A stretch of 64,000 bases of DNA, from assembly GCF_015074785.1 (NCBI RefSeq), contig NZ_CP042464.1, forward strand, positions 2,977,001 through 3,041,000. The letters are read 5' to 3'. The translations under genes and the position numbers were made by a program. Below, piece by piece: positions 1 through 7,677 of this stretch. The first letter of the stretch is position 1. Every line of letters begins with the position of its first letter. Under the pieces are notes generated by a model. It saw nothing but the letters and a program-made list of their open reading frames with translations. It made no database searches and had not been told where the DNA came from. The stretch comes from Segatella copri (GTDB taxonomy: Bacteria > Bacteroidota > Bacteroidia > Bacteroidales > Bacteroidaceae).

Positions 1-142
1 TATCGTCCAGTTCTGCATTGATACTGTCTTCCAGTTCCGTGAGCGGCATTTCCAACAGTTTCACCTGCAGCATCTGCTGGGCTGAAAGTCTTTGAAGTTG
101 CTGTAACTTCTGTGCCTGTGTCTGTATGAGTTTTTGAGCCAT
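1..142 (-). CDS. rpoN: RNA polymerase sigma-54 factor, N-terminal fragment
   Basis: Only the first 47 codons are in the window; the gene runs off the left edge. The translation opens MAQKLIQTQAQK and continues through a Gln/Leu-rich stretch to LLEMPLTELE, the pattern of sigma-54 region I, which contacts core polymerase and the AAA+ activators. Sigma-54 directs transcription from -24/-12 promoters that need ATP-dependent activation. The start codon lies 2 bases after the stop of the gene at 145-789, so the two are probably cotranscribed. Identity rests on the N-terminus alone; the DNA-binding RpoN box is out of view. Confidence 0.85.
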   Translation of the reverse strand, partial: MAQKLIQTQAQKLQQLQRLSAQQMLQVKLLEMPLTELEDSINAELDD

Positions 143-144
143 AA

Positions 145-789
145 TTACTTAAAGTATTCTTTTAGTTCGTTGGCAAGCTGGTAAAGCCTGTCTGGATTTC
201 CGTTTCCGTATTGGTGCCAGATGTCGCTGCATGCTTCTAGCAGCGGGTGTATCAGCACATCTTCGCGGTTGAGATAGGGGTCGCAGTACATGAATACGCC
301 CATCGCCTCGGCAATGACCTTCGGTGATGTCCTGATGAGTTTTCCCAGGTCGATGATTTCCGGTGTTTCCGGCACCATGGTGATTGGTGTGAGCTGGAAG
401 TAGAGATCGAGGATGATGATGAGTTTCACGGGGGTGAGCGATGGTTCACTTTCCAGTGGTTCCCAGTTTTTCTCGAATGTTTCCTTCACTTCCACTCCCT
501 CGAAGAACTGTATGGCGTTTCCGCAGCCGTTCATCTGCCTGATGCGCTGTATATCGCGCTTCAGTTTCTGTGGCTTATCGGCATACTTCTCCCATAGTCG
601 CTTGATTCTCGGAGTCACCATTCTGAGTTTGAACATCTGTTCGTGCAGAAACTCAGGTGGAATATGCAGTTCCAGGCTCAAGTCGACCATCCCTTTCGAA
701 TAGAGAGGTTTCACGCCCATGGGCTTCTTCTGGTACAGCTGCAACAGCAGGAGCCAGTATTCTTCGTTCCAAAGAGGATGTCTTGCCAT
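145..789 (-). CDS. Conserved hypothetical protein upstream of rpoN
   Basis: A 214-residue soluble protein with no signal peptide or membrane segment. It opens MARHPLWNEEYWLLLLQLY and is rich in aromatic residues and prolines. I recognise no named domain. Its stop is 2 bases before the rpoN start, and a good Bacteroidetes promoter (816-846) precedes it, so it is the first gene of a two-gene unit with sigma-54. The tight coupling suggests a role connected with rpoN expression or function, but that is inference from position only. Codon use matches the neighbouring core genes. Confidence 0.8.
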   Translation of the reverse strand: MARHPLWNEEYWLLLLQLYQKKPMGVKPLYSKGMVDLSLELHIPPEFLHEQMFKLRMVTPRIKRLWEKYADKPQKLKRDIQRIRQMNGCGNAIQFFEGVEVKETFEKNWEPLESEPSLTPVKLIIILDLYFQLTPITMVPETPEIIDLGKLIRTSPKVIAEAMGVFMYCDPYLNREDVLIHPLLEACSDIWHQYGNGNPDRLYQLANELKEYFK

Positions 790-815
790 AATTTCCTATC
801 TTTATATATCTTCTG

Positions 816-846
816 CAAAATTACGACTTTTCGTTGGTAAAACAAA
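816..846 (-). promoter_or_regulatory. Promoter of the 214-residue protein/rpoN unit
   Basis: On the minus strand TTTG (843-846) is followed after 19 bases by TAATTTTG (816-823), matching the Bacteroidetes housekeeping promoter TTTG-N19/20-TAnnTTTG. Transcription should begin near 809, about 20 bases before the ATG at 789. Confidence 0.7.
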
Positions 847-982
847 ATAATTTGGCGGTTATTTTTTCTCAAACTGAACTTTCTCCAGTCTAGGAGTAAA
901 TGAGTTAAGTACTTTAAGGAGTTATGGCTATAGTCTTTGGCAAAGTTTTTATGTAGTAATACATATGTCCTAGCTCCTTTAC

Positions 983-1129
983 CTAGGGGATAAAATAAAG
1001 AGCGCAACTTCGAATGATTTCGAAATTGCGCTCTTCTAATACGATATTCCCAAATTTCTCATAACTCAAGGGCTTTTTGTTACCCTTTCCATTACGGAGC
1101 CCGAAGCAGCAATTCTGCTCAGGCGTCAT
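983..1129 (-). CDS. Possible 48-residue small protein (alternatively part of a small RNA)
   Basis: An open frame of 48 codons starts MTPEQNCCFGLRNGKGNKK and ends ALYFIP before TAG. It lies downstream of a strong promoter (1447-1478) and a roughly 300-base AT-rich repeat leader, and its last third coincides with a strong stem-loop (998-1035). I do not recognise the protein, and no Shine-Dalgarno sequence is visible, as is usual here. The transcript could be a small messenger or a structured non-coding RNA ending at the hairpin. Conservation of the frame in related genomes would decide. Confidence 0.35.
   Translation of the reverse strand: MTPEQNCCFGLRNGKGNKKPLSYEKFGNIVLEERNFEIIRSCALYFIP
998..1035 (-). 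terminator. Stem-loop, likely terminator of the minus-strand transcript
   Basis: AAGAGCGCAA (998-1007) pairs with TTGCGCTCTT (1026-1035), and the inner TTCGAA/TTCGAA segments extend the stem with one mismatch. On the minus strand it is followed by TATTTTAT, so it can end transcription coming from the promoter at 1447-1478. It also lies inside the 48-codon frame. Confidence 0.5.
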
Positions 1130-1198
1130 CTTTGGTTATCCCATACATTTGGATCTTTTTACCTTCAACTCACCTGTTGAAATTATCCTGTTAATCCT

Positions 1199-1436
1199 TG
1201 AATAAACAATCTTTAAATTTACCTTTAAACTAAAACCTAATAAAAAAACAACTAACAATCTTAAACCTAAAAACCTAATAACCTAAACTTTTTGTCGTCC
1301 TTGAATAAACAATCTTTTCTTTACCTTAACTAATACCGTTTCTCTGAATAAACAATCTTAAATTTACCTTTAAACTAACTAATAACCTAAAACAACTAAC
1401 AATCTTAACCTAAAAACCTAATAACCTTTTTGTCTT
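1199..1436 (-). repeat. AT-rich direct repeats in a transcribed leader
   Basis: Two near-identical units of about 90-98 bases (1199-1297 and 1346-1436) share GAATAAACAATCTT, TTTACCTTTAAACTAA, CAACTAACAATCTTAA and AAAAACCTAATAACC in the same order. A third partial copy (1303-1330) sits between them. They form most of the leader of the minus-strand transcript starting at 1447-1478. Each unit is built from shorter CTAA/CCTAA words, so it looks like internal duplication rather than a coding sequence. Confidence 0.8.
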
Positions 1437-1446
1437 ATTGACGATG

Positions 1447-1478
1447 CAAAGGTACGACGATTTTCCGAACCCACCAAA
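1447..1478 (-). promoter_or_regulatory. Strong Bacteroidetes promoter, minus strand
   Basis: TTTG (1475-1478) is followed after exactly 20 bases by TACCTTTG (1447-1454). It points left, into the repeat leader and the 48-codon frame. The 1479-1654 stretch behind it, up to the peptidase gene, shows no gene. Confidence 0.75.
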
Positions 1479-1654
1479 TGTTTTAAGAGAAAATCACATA
1501 AAAAAGCCTCTTTTTTGATATAAATCAACTACGTGTGTGCGCACACACGTGCTATTTAACAGCTATTTGATGTATGTCAACCATTTTAACACATTTCTTA
1601 TGTCTGAAGCCTGTTTGGGAGCTTATTCCTGATTATAGTTAAGCTTATACCTTA

Positions 1655-2791
1655 TTATATATAGAGGAGGTTTATGCTGTCTTTGGGAGATGAGTAAGGT
1701 ACGACTAATCGCACTGACCGGTCGTACAGATATGCCTCTTCGCTCATGGATACGGCGATGGTCTTGAGGCGCAGATAGTCTTCCGATAGGTAGATGAGTC
1801 CCTTGTTGCCCCAGTTCTTGCCCCATGAATTGCAGCAGACGTAGAATCTCTGCTTGCCTTTCATGAAGGTACCTATGATTTCCATCACATGGTCATCGGT
1901 GGTGCGAAGCTGTTCAAACTCCTTCTGTCGCGATGCCTGGGTCACGGGGCGTTCCATCGGCTGTATGTCTACACAGTTCTTCCTTGGTTCCTTGAAGCCA
2001 GGTTCGCTGATGTCACCTTCCCAGCATACCGGGTGTCCTTTTTCTACCGCCTTCCTGATGTGGAGCATCAGCTCGTCGAGCGGAAGGTTCAGATAGGCAT
2101 CGTGCATCCGGTTATTGGGAATCTCGAGCGCAAAGTATTCTCTGTAAGGATGATGCGAGAAACTGGTGAGCGATACATACTCCTCGGGATAGCATACGCT
2201 GTGGGCAAACTCTTGAGGGGTATATTCGGCACCCAGCATGTGTACGGCCTTGGCAGGCATGTAGCCTATTTCTGCGTCAAACAGGTCGTTCAGTTCCTCC
2301 TTGAGCTGGCTGATGCCCGCTTTCTGCGAGATGGCGCCATCGCACAGTTTCTGCACCTTGCGGCAGAGCACCTTGTAGTTCACGTGCTTCGGATCTTCAT
2401 AGCTGTCGTAAGGTTGTGCACCATACTTATCTATATAATGTATCAGCATCGGGGCAGTACCGCGCAGGCTGATGTTCTTCTTTCCCTGTGCAAAGTAATA
2501 TTCCAGTGCCTGTTCTTCCAGCATCATGCGGGCTATGTAGGCGATGGAGAGATTCACGGAATCCCCCTTCATGATGTGCTCGCTTTCGATGGTGGCAAGC
2601 ATGCCGTATGCCCAGCAGAGTTCGCTGTTGCCCTGGTCCTTGACGGGCGTAGTACTGATCAGGTGGATATGCTCCGGAAGATAATCCTCGCCTCCACCTG
2701 TCTCTGAGATACCGGATCGCTGCTGTCTGTATCCGCAGCCGGCGAATACAAGCAGAGCGAGTCCTATGGTTATAATGTTCTTTCTTTCCAT
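1655..2791 (-). CDS. C1-family (papain-like) cysteine peptidase, lipoprotein
   Basis: 378 residues from ATG 2791. A lipoprotein signal (LALLVFAGC) puts the lipidated Cys at 19. The papain-fold triad is visible: catalytic Cys59 in SELCWAYG after VKDQGN, His301 in TTDDHVMEIIGT, and Asn321 in CCNSWGKNWG. The sequence between them resembles the bleomycin-hydrolase/aminopeptidase C branch of family C1 more than a secreted propeptide-type papain, since no prodomain is present. It should act as a membrane-anchored peptidase in the periplasm or on the surface. An upstream TTG would add five residues, but it overlaps the -7 box, so ATG 2791 is preferred. Confidence 0.85.
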   Translation of the reverse strand: MERKNIITIGLALLVFAGCGYRQQRSGISETGGGEDYLPEHIHLISTTPVKDQGNSELCWAYGMLATIESEHIMKGDSVNLSIAYIARMMLEEQALEYYFAQGKKNISLRGTAPMLIHYIDKYGAQPYDSYEDPKHVNYKVLCRKVQKLCDGAISQKAGISQLKEELNDLFDAEIGYMPAKAVHMLGAEYTPQEFAHSVCYPEEYVSLTSFSHHPYREYFALEIPNNRMHDAYLNLPLDELMLHIRKAVEKGHPVCWEGDISEPGFKEPRKNCVDIQPMERPVTQASRQKEFEQLRTTDDHVMEIIGTFMKGKQRFYVCCNSWGKNWGNKGLIYLSEDYLRLKTIAVSMSEEAYLYDRSVRLVVPYSSPKDSINLLYI

Positions 2792-2795
2792 GCCG

Positions 2796-2803
2796 CAAAA
2801 ATA
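2796..2803 (-). promoter_or_regulatory. -7 box of the C1 peptidase gene
   Basis: TATTTTTG on the minus strand lies 4 bases before the ATG at 2791, so the transcript would have essentially no leader. No clear -33 TTTG is seen at the usual spacing. Confidence 0.4.
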
Positions 2804-2855
2804 CAAAAAAGATTTTAATCTGTGGCATTAATCTTTCTTAAAACGCCATGGGTTA

Positions 2856-3803
2856 TTAAAATTTCTTGTCATAGCCTGATGCTGGAATCTCCGGCTGGTT
2901 GACTGTGAACGACATGTTGTTAGGGTAGGTGTAGAGCGGACCGGTATAGGTTGTCTTCTTTCCGATAACCAGGTGTACGTTGTCAAAGTTGACGGTCTTT
3001 ACTGCTTTTCCTTCTTTGTCCTTTCCAGTAGTTGTTATATGAATGTCGGTTACATCATTGTCGGTCAGAAGGGTGTAGAGGGTGAATTTGATGTATGGGT
3101 TCTGGTATTCTTTGGGGTCGAAAGTCCAACTTCGGGTGATGGTAGCCTTTTCTTTGCAGAATCCGGTAGAAGGATTGAACACTGTACCGCAGCTTCCGCT
3201 TATCGTGATATCCTGCGTATTGGTAGTAAGAGGCATCGGGTCGGTAGCTTCCAGTCTGAAACAGCTGACGGCACGTTTCAGCGAAACATTCTGTGTTACG
3301 GCTTTGCTGCCCGATTCCACCTTGATACCCTGCAGGGTATACGCCATATCGCGTACGATATTGTTGGCAAAGGTCATTTCATATCTTGATTTTACTTCGA
3401 TTCGTTCTTCCTGCTGCAAATCAGTTTTTGCTGCTACGGCAACGAGCGTGTATTCTCCTGCCGGCACCTGCAGGCTGACGTTTCCGAATTCGGCATCCCA
3501 GTTTTCCTGTCTTACGGTATAGCCGGCAGTAGTTTCATCTCCTTTCGGAATGAGACATACTTGCAGATCTGTGTAGAGGTTTGCATCCTTGAGCGATTTC
3601 TCGCTCCCGTCGGCTCTCGTTCTGGCAAGATTGCTCTCTTCATCCTGACCGATAGGTACAATGGAGCTTTCGAAGAAGCAGAATCTTACTTCTTGGTTCT
3701 TGACTTGTGGTGTTGTTTCAAGCATCACGTTTTCTTGTGTGCAACTAACCATTGTGGTCATTGCCAGGAACAGAATCATTCCTGAGGTAAAAACATTCTT
3801 CAT
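2856..3803 (-). CDS. Fimbrillin-like (FimB/Mfa2-type) lipoprotein
   Basis: 315 residues beginning with a lipoprotein signal (lipobox TTMVSC, Cys21) and then a low-complexity spacer. The body looks like a beta-sandwich adhesin subunit: KRAVSCFRLEATD in the middle, a PAGEYTLVAVA strand near residue 118, and a KKTTYTGPLYTYPNN segment towards the C-terminus. This pattern is typical of Bacteroidales FimB/Mfa2-like cell-surface lipoproteins that anchor or cap fimbriae. No major fimbrillin gene is next to it, so the assignment is by general pattern only. A transcribed leader of about 90 bases precedes it. Confidence 0.55.
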   Translation of the reverse strand: MKNVFTSGMILFLAMTTMVSCTQENVMLETTPQVKNQEVRFCFFESSIVPIGQDEESNLARTRADGSEKSLKDANLYTDLQVCLIPKGDETTAGYTVRQENWDAEFGNVSLQVPAGEYTLVAVAAKTDLQQEERIEVKSRYEMTFANNIVRDMAYTLQGIKVESGSKAVTQNVSLKRAVSCFRLEATDPMPLTTNTQDITISGSCGTVFNPSTGFCKEKATITRSWTFDPKEYQNPYIKFTLYTLLTDNDVTDIHITTTGKDKEGKAVKTVNFDNVHLVIGKKTTYTGPLYTYPNNMSFTVNQPEIPASGYDKKF

Positions 3804-3865
3804 CTGCTTTCACTTTGATTAATAATACCAGCCGTAAGACTGGATAGGATTCATATAAAAAGAAG

Positions 3866-3882
3866 TATATCCTAGGGATATA
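3866..3882. repeat. 17-base perfect palindrome in the leader of the fimbrillin-like gene
   Basis: TATATCCTAGGGATATA is self-complementary around its centre. It lies just downstream of the -7 box at 3897-3904 (minus strand), where a regulator bound to the start of the transcript, or a small RNA hairpin, could act. Confidence 0.4.
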
Positions 3883-3896
3883 TTCTTATTTATAGG

Positions 3897-3904
3897 CAAA
3901 TATA
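3897..3904 (-). promoter_or_regulatory. -7 box of the fimbrillin-like gene
   Basis: TATATTTG on the minus strand fits TAnnTTTG. It predicts a start near 3890 and a leader of about 90 bases before ATG 3803. No TTTG at 19-20 bases upstream was found. Confidence 0.4.
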
Positions 3905-3990
3905 GACAAATAATCGCGATTGATTTGTCAATATAATCGAATTTCTGTCATTTTTTCTCCATTTTTCTGTGTTTTGTCTTCATTTTGGTG

Positions 3991-3998
3991 TAACTTTG
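3991..3998 (+). promoter_or_regulatory. -7 box of the U32 peptidase/sufE/spoU genes
   Basis: TAACTTTG lies 26 bases before ATG 4024. A TTTTG lies upstream but at a spacing shorter than usual. Confidence 0.5.
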
Positions 3999-4023
3999 TA
4001 CCCGAAAAAAGATAATTGCATTC

Positions 4024-5289
4024 ATGAATACAAAGATAAACGAATTTGAAGTGATGGCACCTGTGGGCTCACGCGAGTCACTGGCTGCTGCCATACAGGC
4101 TGGTGCCGACTCCGTATACTTTGGTATCGGCAAGTTGAACATGCGTTCCCATTCAGCCAACCATTTTACTATCGATGATTTGCGTGAGATAGCTGCTACC
4201 TGCAACGAGCATGGTATCAAGACCTATCTCACCGTCAATACTGTTATCTACGATAACGACATCCCAACGATGAAGGAAATCATCGATGCTGCCAAGGAGG
4301 CTGGCATCTCTGCCGTCATCGCCAGCGATGTGGCTGTAATGAGCTATTGCAATGAAGTGGGCGAGGAAGTTCACTTATCCACACAGTTAAATATCTCAAA
4401 CACAGAGGCTTTGAAGTTTTATGCACGCTTTGCTGATGTTTCCGTACTGGCACGTGAATTGAACATGGACCAGGTGAAGCACATCCATGAGCAGATAGAG
4501 CAGCAGAACATCTGCGGACCTATGGGCAAGCAGATCCGCATCGAAATGTTCTGTCATGGTGCTCTGTGCATGGCTGTATCGGGCAAGTGCTACATGAGTC
4601 TCGCTAATGCCAACCGCTCTGCCAACCGTGGCGAGTGTGTGCAGATTTGCCGCCGCAGCTATACTGTTACAGATAACGAAACTGGCAACCAGCTTGAAAT
4701 CGACAACAAGTATGTGATGAGTCCGAAGGACCTGAAGACCATCCGCTTCATCGACCGCATGATGGATGCCGGTGTGCGCGTCTTCAAGATAGAAGGCCGT
4801 GCCCGTGGTCCTGAATACGTATATACCGTAGTGAAATGTTATAAGGAGGCGATAGCTGCCGTGCTCGACGGAACCTTTACCGAGGAGAAGAAGGATGAGT
4901 GGGATGAGAAACTCGCCACCGTCTTCAACCGTGGTTTCTGGGACGGCTATTACCAGGGGCAGACTCTCGGTGAATGGAACAAGCATTACGGTTCCGTAGC
5001 TACCGAGAAGAAGGTGCTAGTGGGCAAGGTGATGAAATATTTCTCTAAGTTGGGTGTGGCAGAAGTAGCCGTAGAGGCATCTACCTTCGACAAGGGCGAG
5101 AAACTGCTGATTACGGGTAACACCACCGGTGTGATGTATCTCCATGCCGATGAAATCCGCTACGACCTGAAACCGGTAGAGACAGCGCAGCAGGGCTGGA
5201 GAGTTTCCATCCCTGTACCAGATAAGGTACGCCCTAACGACAAGCTCTATAAGTTGATTACAGTAAACGAAATTAAAGAAATAAAATAA
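4024..5289 (+). CDS. U32 family peptidase / tRNA-rRNA hydroxylation protein (TrhP/YegQ-like)
   Basis: 421 residues. The U32 signature is present at about residues 174-192 (EMFCHGALCMAVSGKCYMS), followed by GECVQICRR, giving Cys 177, 182, 189, 205 and 209. Family members that were once called peptidases or collagenases (YegQ/TrhP, RlhA) are now known to act in prephenate-dependent hydroxylation of tRNA uridine or 23S rRNA cytidine and carry an iron-sulfur cluster on such cysteines. Its stop codon overlaps the start of sufE by one base, which fits an iron-sulfur-dependent enzyme. Exact RNA substrate cannot be told from sequence. Confidence 0.85.
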   Translation: MNTKINEFEVMAPVGSRESLAAAIQAGADSVYFGIGKLNMRSHSANHFTIDDLREIAATCNEHGIKTYLTVNTVIYDNDIPTMKEIIDAAKEAGISAVIASDVAVMSYCNEVGEEVHLSTQLNISNTEALKFYARFADVSVLARELNMDQVKHIHEQIEQQNICGPMGKQIRIEMFCHGALCMAVSGKCYMSLANANRSANRGECVQICRRSYTVTDNETGNQLEIDNKYVMSPKDLKTIRFIDRMMDAGVRVFKIEGRARGPEYVYTVVKCYKEAIAAVLDGTFTEEKKDEWDEKLATVFNRGFWDGYYQGQTLGEWNKHYGSVATEKKVLVGKVMKYFSKLGVAEVAVEASTFDKGEKLLITGNTTGVMYLHADEIRYDLKPVETAQQGWRVSIPVPDKVRPNDKLYKLITVNEIKEIK

Positions 5290-5720
5290 TGGCAACAATT
5301 AATGAATTGCAGGATGAAGTAGTAGAGGAGTTCCAGGATTTCACCGACTGGATGGACAAGTATCAGATGCTCATTGACTTGGGCAACGAGTTGGCTCCTC
5401 TCGATGAGAAATACAAGAACGAGCAGAACCTTATCGACGGCTGCCAGAGCCGCGTATGGTTGCAATGCGATTATGTAGATGGCAAGCTCGTATTCACTGC
5501 CGATAGCGATGCGCTCATCGTAAAGGGTATCATCGCCCTCCTCATCCGTGTGTTGAGCGGTCATACCCCAACCGAGATTATGGATGCCGACCTCTATTTC
5601 GTAGAGAAAATTGGTCTGAAAGACCATTTGAGTCCAACCCGCAGCAATGGTCTTCTGGCGATGATCAAGCAGATTCGCATGTACGCCCTTGCCTACAAGA
5701 CCAAGGAGGCAGAGGCTTAA
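5289..5720 (+). CDS. sufE: SufE-family cysteine desulfurase sulfur acceptor
   Basis: 143 residues, usual SufE length. The acceptor cysteine is Cys52 in NLIDGCQSRVWLQ, the conserved SufE motif. SufE takes persulfide sulfur from the desulfurase SufS and passes it to the SufBCD scaffold for iron-sulfur cluster assembly in the cytoplasm. The start overlaps the stop of the upstream U32 gene (TAATG), so translation is likely coupled. No sufBCDS genes are in the window. Confidence 0.92.
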   Translation: MATINELQDEVVEEFQDFTDWMDKYQMLIDLGNELAPLDEKYKNEQNLIDGCQSRVWLQCDYVDGKLVFTADSDALIVKGIIALLIRVLSGHTPTEIMDADLYFVEKIGLKDHLSPTRSNGLLAMIKQIRMYALAYKTKEAEA

Positions 5721-5759
5721 CCGCCTCTGATTCTATTATATATAATAAGGTATATTATA

Positions 5760-6299
5760 ATGCGCAAATTAAGAACGATAGAGATGAACCGCCTCACCCT
5801 GGAGGAATTCAAGGAAGCCGAGAAGCTGCCCCTGATAGTGGTCCTGGATGATGTGCGTTCATTATATAATGTAGGAAGTGTTTTCCGTTCCTGCGATGCC
5901 TTCCGTGTAGAGGCGGTGTATCTCTGCGGAATCACCGCCACCCCTCCCAATGTCGAGATTCATAAGACGGCATTGGGTGGCGAAGACAGCGTGGATTGGG
6001 AATACTTCAAGACTACCGAAGAGGCTGTAGAGAAGCTGAAGCAGAAAGGCTACTTTGTATATAGCATCGAGCAGGTAGAAGGCTCCACCAAGCTCCAGAA
6101 CCTGCCTGAGGCTCACCCTTCCCTCTCCAAAGGCTACGCCGTGATTTTCGGTAACGAGGTGAAGGGAGTCAAGCAGAACATCGTGGATATGAGCGATGGC
6201 TGTCTGGAGATTCCCCAGTTCGGTACCAAGCATTCCCTGAATGTCAGTGTCACCGCCGGTATTGTAGTCTGGGAGTTTGCCAAACTCCTGAAACTATAA
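5760..6299 (+). CDS. SpoU/TrmH-family RNA 2'-O-methyltransferase
   Basis: 179 residues, a minimal SPOUT fold without the extra substrate-binding domain. Motif 1 is NVGSVFRSCDAF (residues 37-48), motif 2 AVIFGNEVKGV (127-137) and motif 3 CLEIPQFGTKHSLNVSVTAG (148-167), which together make the trefoil-knot SAM site. It should methylate a tRNA or rRNA ribose; the target cannot be assigned. It follows sufE by 39 bases and ends in a strong hairpin, so it is probably the last gene of the transcript from 3991. Confidence 0.9.
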   Translation: MRKLRTIEMNRLTLEEFKEAEKLPLIVVLDDVRSLYNVGSVFRSCDAFRVEAVYLCGITATPPNVEIHKTALGGEDSVDWEYFKTTEEAVEKLKQKGYFVYSIEQVEGSTKLQNLPEAHPSLSKGYAVIFGNEVKGVKQNIVDMSDGCLEIPQFGTKHSLNVSVTAGIVVWEFAKLLKL

Positions 6300-6301
6300 G
6301 T

Positions 6302-6349
6302 TGAGTTCGTGCCAAACTTGCGTTTTTTGCCAAGTTTGGCACGAACTCA
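6302..6349 (+). terminator. Very strong hairpin after the SpoU methyltransferase
   Basis: TGAGTTCGTGCCAAACTTG (6302-6320) and its exact complement (6331-6349) form a perfect 19-bp stem around CGTTTTTTGC. There is no long T run, but the stem alone should block readthrough into the ATPase unit. Confidence 0.75.
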
Positions 6350-6372
6350 TTTGGTAATGCAATGTGTAAAAA

Positions 6373-6453
6373 TCCCCCAATGAGGGATAAAAATGATTAA
6401 ATTCATCCCTCAATGAGGGAACTTTTCGAAAGAATTCATCCCTCATTGAGGGA
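6373..6453 (+). promoter_or_regulatory. Three 15-bp palindromes at exact 33-bp spacing (putative operator array)
   Basis: TCCCCCAATGAGGGA (6373-6387), TCCCTCAATGAGGGA (6406-6420) and TCCCTCATTGAGGGA (6439-6453) are copies of one palindrome. Their starts are exactly 33 bases apart, about three helical turns. The last ends 7 bases before the -7 box at 6461, so a bound protein would cover the promoter. The motif does not recur at the other two ATPase genes, which have different palindromes. Confidence 0.75.
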
Positions 6454-6460
6454 TTATTTG

Positions 6461-6468
6461 TATCTTTG
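6461..6468 (+). promoter_or_regulatory. -7 box of the first AAA ATPase gene
   Basis: TATCTTTG matches TAnnTTTG. The -33 position falls inside the third palindrome. The leader to ATG 6507 would be about 33 bases. Confidence 0.55.
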
Positions 6469-6506
6469 CTGCAGTTTTAAACGATATTCATCTAAAAGAG
6501 CAAGAT

Positions 6507-7676
6507 ATGATAGACAATAAACTTTATGAATACATGGCGGAGTTATTGAAACGTACTCCGCTTGATTTCATCAGATATAAATATGATGAAATCAACTGGA
6601 ATGGACGATTAGTAGGTATCGTTGGTCCGCGAGGTGTTGGAAAATCCACCATGATACTTCAGCGCATCAAGCTGTCTAAGGAAGGCCATCACCTGTATGT
6701 GTCTGCCGACAATATCTATTTTTCAAATCATTCCTTGATTGACTTTGCTGACGAGTTTATCAAGGAGGGTGGTACACATCTTTATATAGATGAAATTCAC
6801 AAGTATGCCGGTTGGAGCAGAGAACTGAAGCAAATTTACGACATGCACCCATCCCTGAACCTTATCTTTACCGGTTCATCGGTCTTGGATATCAAGAAGG
6901 GCGAAGCTGATCTGAGTCGTCGGGCGCTGATGTATATGATGCAAGGCTTGTCGTTCAGGGAATACTTGCAACTTTTTGAAGGCATCAAGACCAGAGTTTT
7001 CAGTCTCGACGAAATACTCAATCACCAGGTAGAGATTCCGGGGTTGGACCATCCATTGCCTGTTTTCAGAGCGTACCTCGACCATGGCTATTACCCATTT
7101 GCCATAGAGGGAGATTTTACGCAAAGAATGCTGCAGGTGATAGACCAGACGGTAGAAGTTGACATTCCGCAATATGCTGATATGAAAGCTTCAACAGCAC
7201 GCAAGCTGAAGCGTATGCTCATTATTCTTTCCGGGTTGGCTCCCTATAAGCCAAGCGTAGATAACCTCGCCACAGAAATAGGGGTAAGTAAGAACAACGT
7301 GCCTGATTATCTCGTCTATCTGGAGCGTGCAGGAATGATAGGTCTGCTCAGAGATGATACTTCGGGTATGCGCAATCTGGGGAAGGTGGAAAAAGTTTAT
7401 GTCGATAACCCAAGTCTGATGTCAGTACTCACCTCTAATCCCAACATAGGAAACATAAGGGAAACTTTCTTCTACAATCAGATGAGAGAAAAGCAAGACG
7501 TTACTTCCTCCAGGGTTTCCGACTTTACCATTGGTGATTATACCTTTGAGATTGGCGGAAGGAAGAAAGGTAAAAAGCAGATAGAGGATGTAAAAAACGG
7601 ACGTATCGTAAAAGACGATATAGAGACGGGGCATGGAATCATCATCCCTCTCTGGTACTTCGGAATGAATTATTAG
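6507..7676 (+). CDS. AAA_14/DUF4143-type ATPase
   Basis: 389 residues. Walker A is GPRGVGKST (40-48), Walker B HLYIDE (91-96), and FTGSS (121-125) looks like sensor 1. A winged-helix segment follows (about 250-280, SVDNLATEIGVSKNNVPDYL), and the tail has FEIGGRKKGKKQ (347-358), reminiscent of a PD-(D/E)xK nuclease core. This is the architecture of the large, poorly understood DUF4143 family. No substrate is known. It stands alone between a terminator and a pseudogene, behind three dedicated palindromes, so it is probably autoregulated through its winged helix or by a nucleotide-controlled state; that is inference. Confidence 0.85.
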   Translation: MIDNKLYEYMAELLKRTPLDFIRYKYDEINWNGRLVGIVGPRGVGKSTMILQRIKLSKEGHHLYVSADNIYFSNHSLIDFADEFIKEGGTHLYIDEIHKYAGWSRELKQIYDMHPSLNLIFTGSSVLDIKKGEADLSRRALMYMMQGLSFREYLQLFEGIKTRVFSLDEILNHQVEIPGLDHPLPVFRAYLDHGYYPFAIEGDFTQRMLQVIDQTVEVDIPQYADMKASTARKLKRMLIILSGLAPYKPSVDNLATEIGVSKNNVPDYLVYLERAGMIGLLRDDTSGMRNLGKVEKVYVDNPSLMSVLTSNPNIGNIRETFFYNQMREKQDVTSSRVSDFTIGDYTFEIGGRKKGKKQIEDVKNGRIVKDDIETGHGIIIPLWYFGMNY

Positions 7677-7677
7677 A

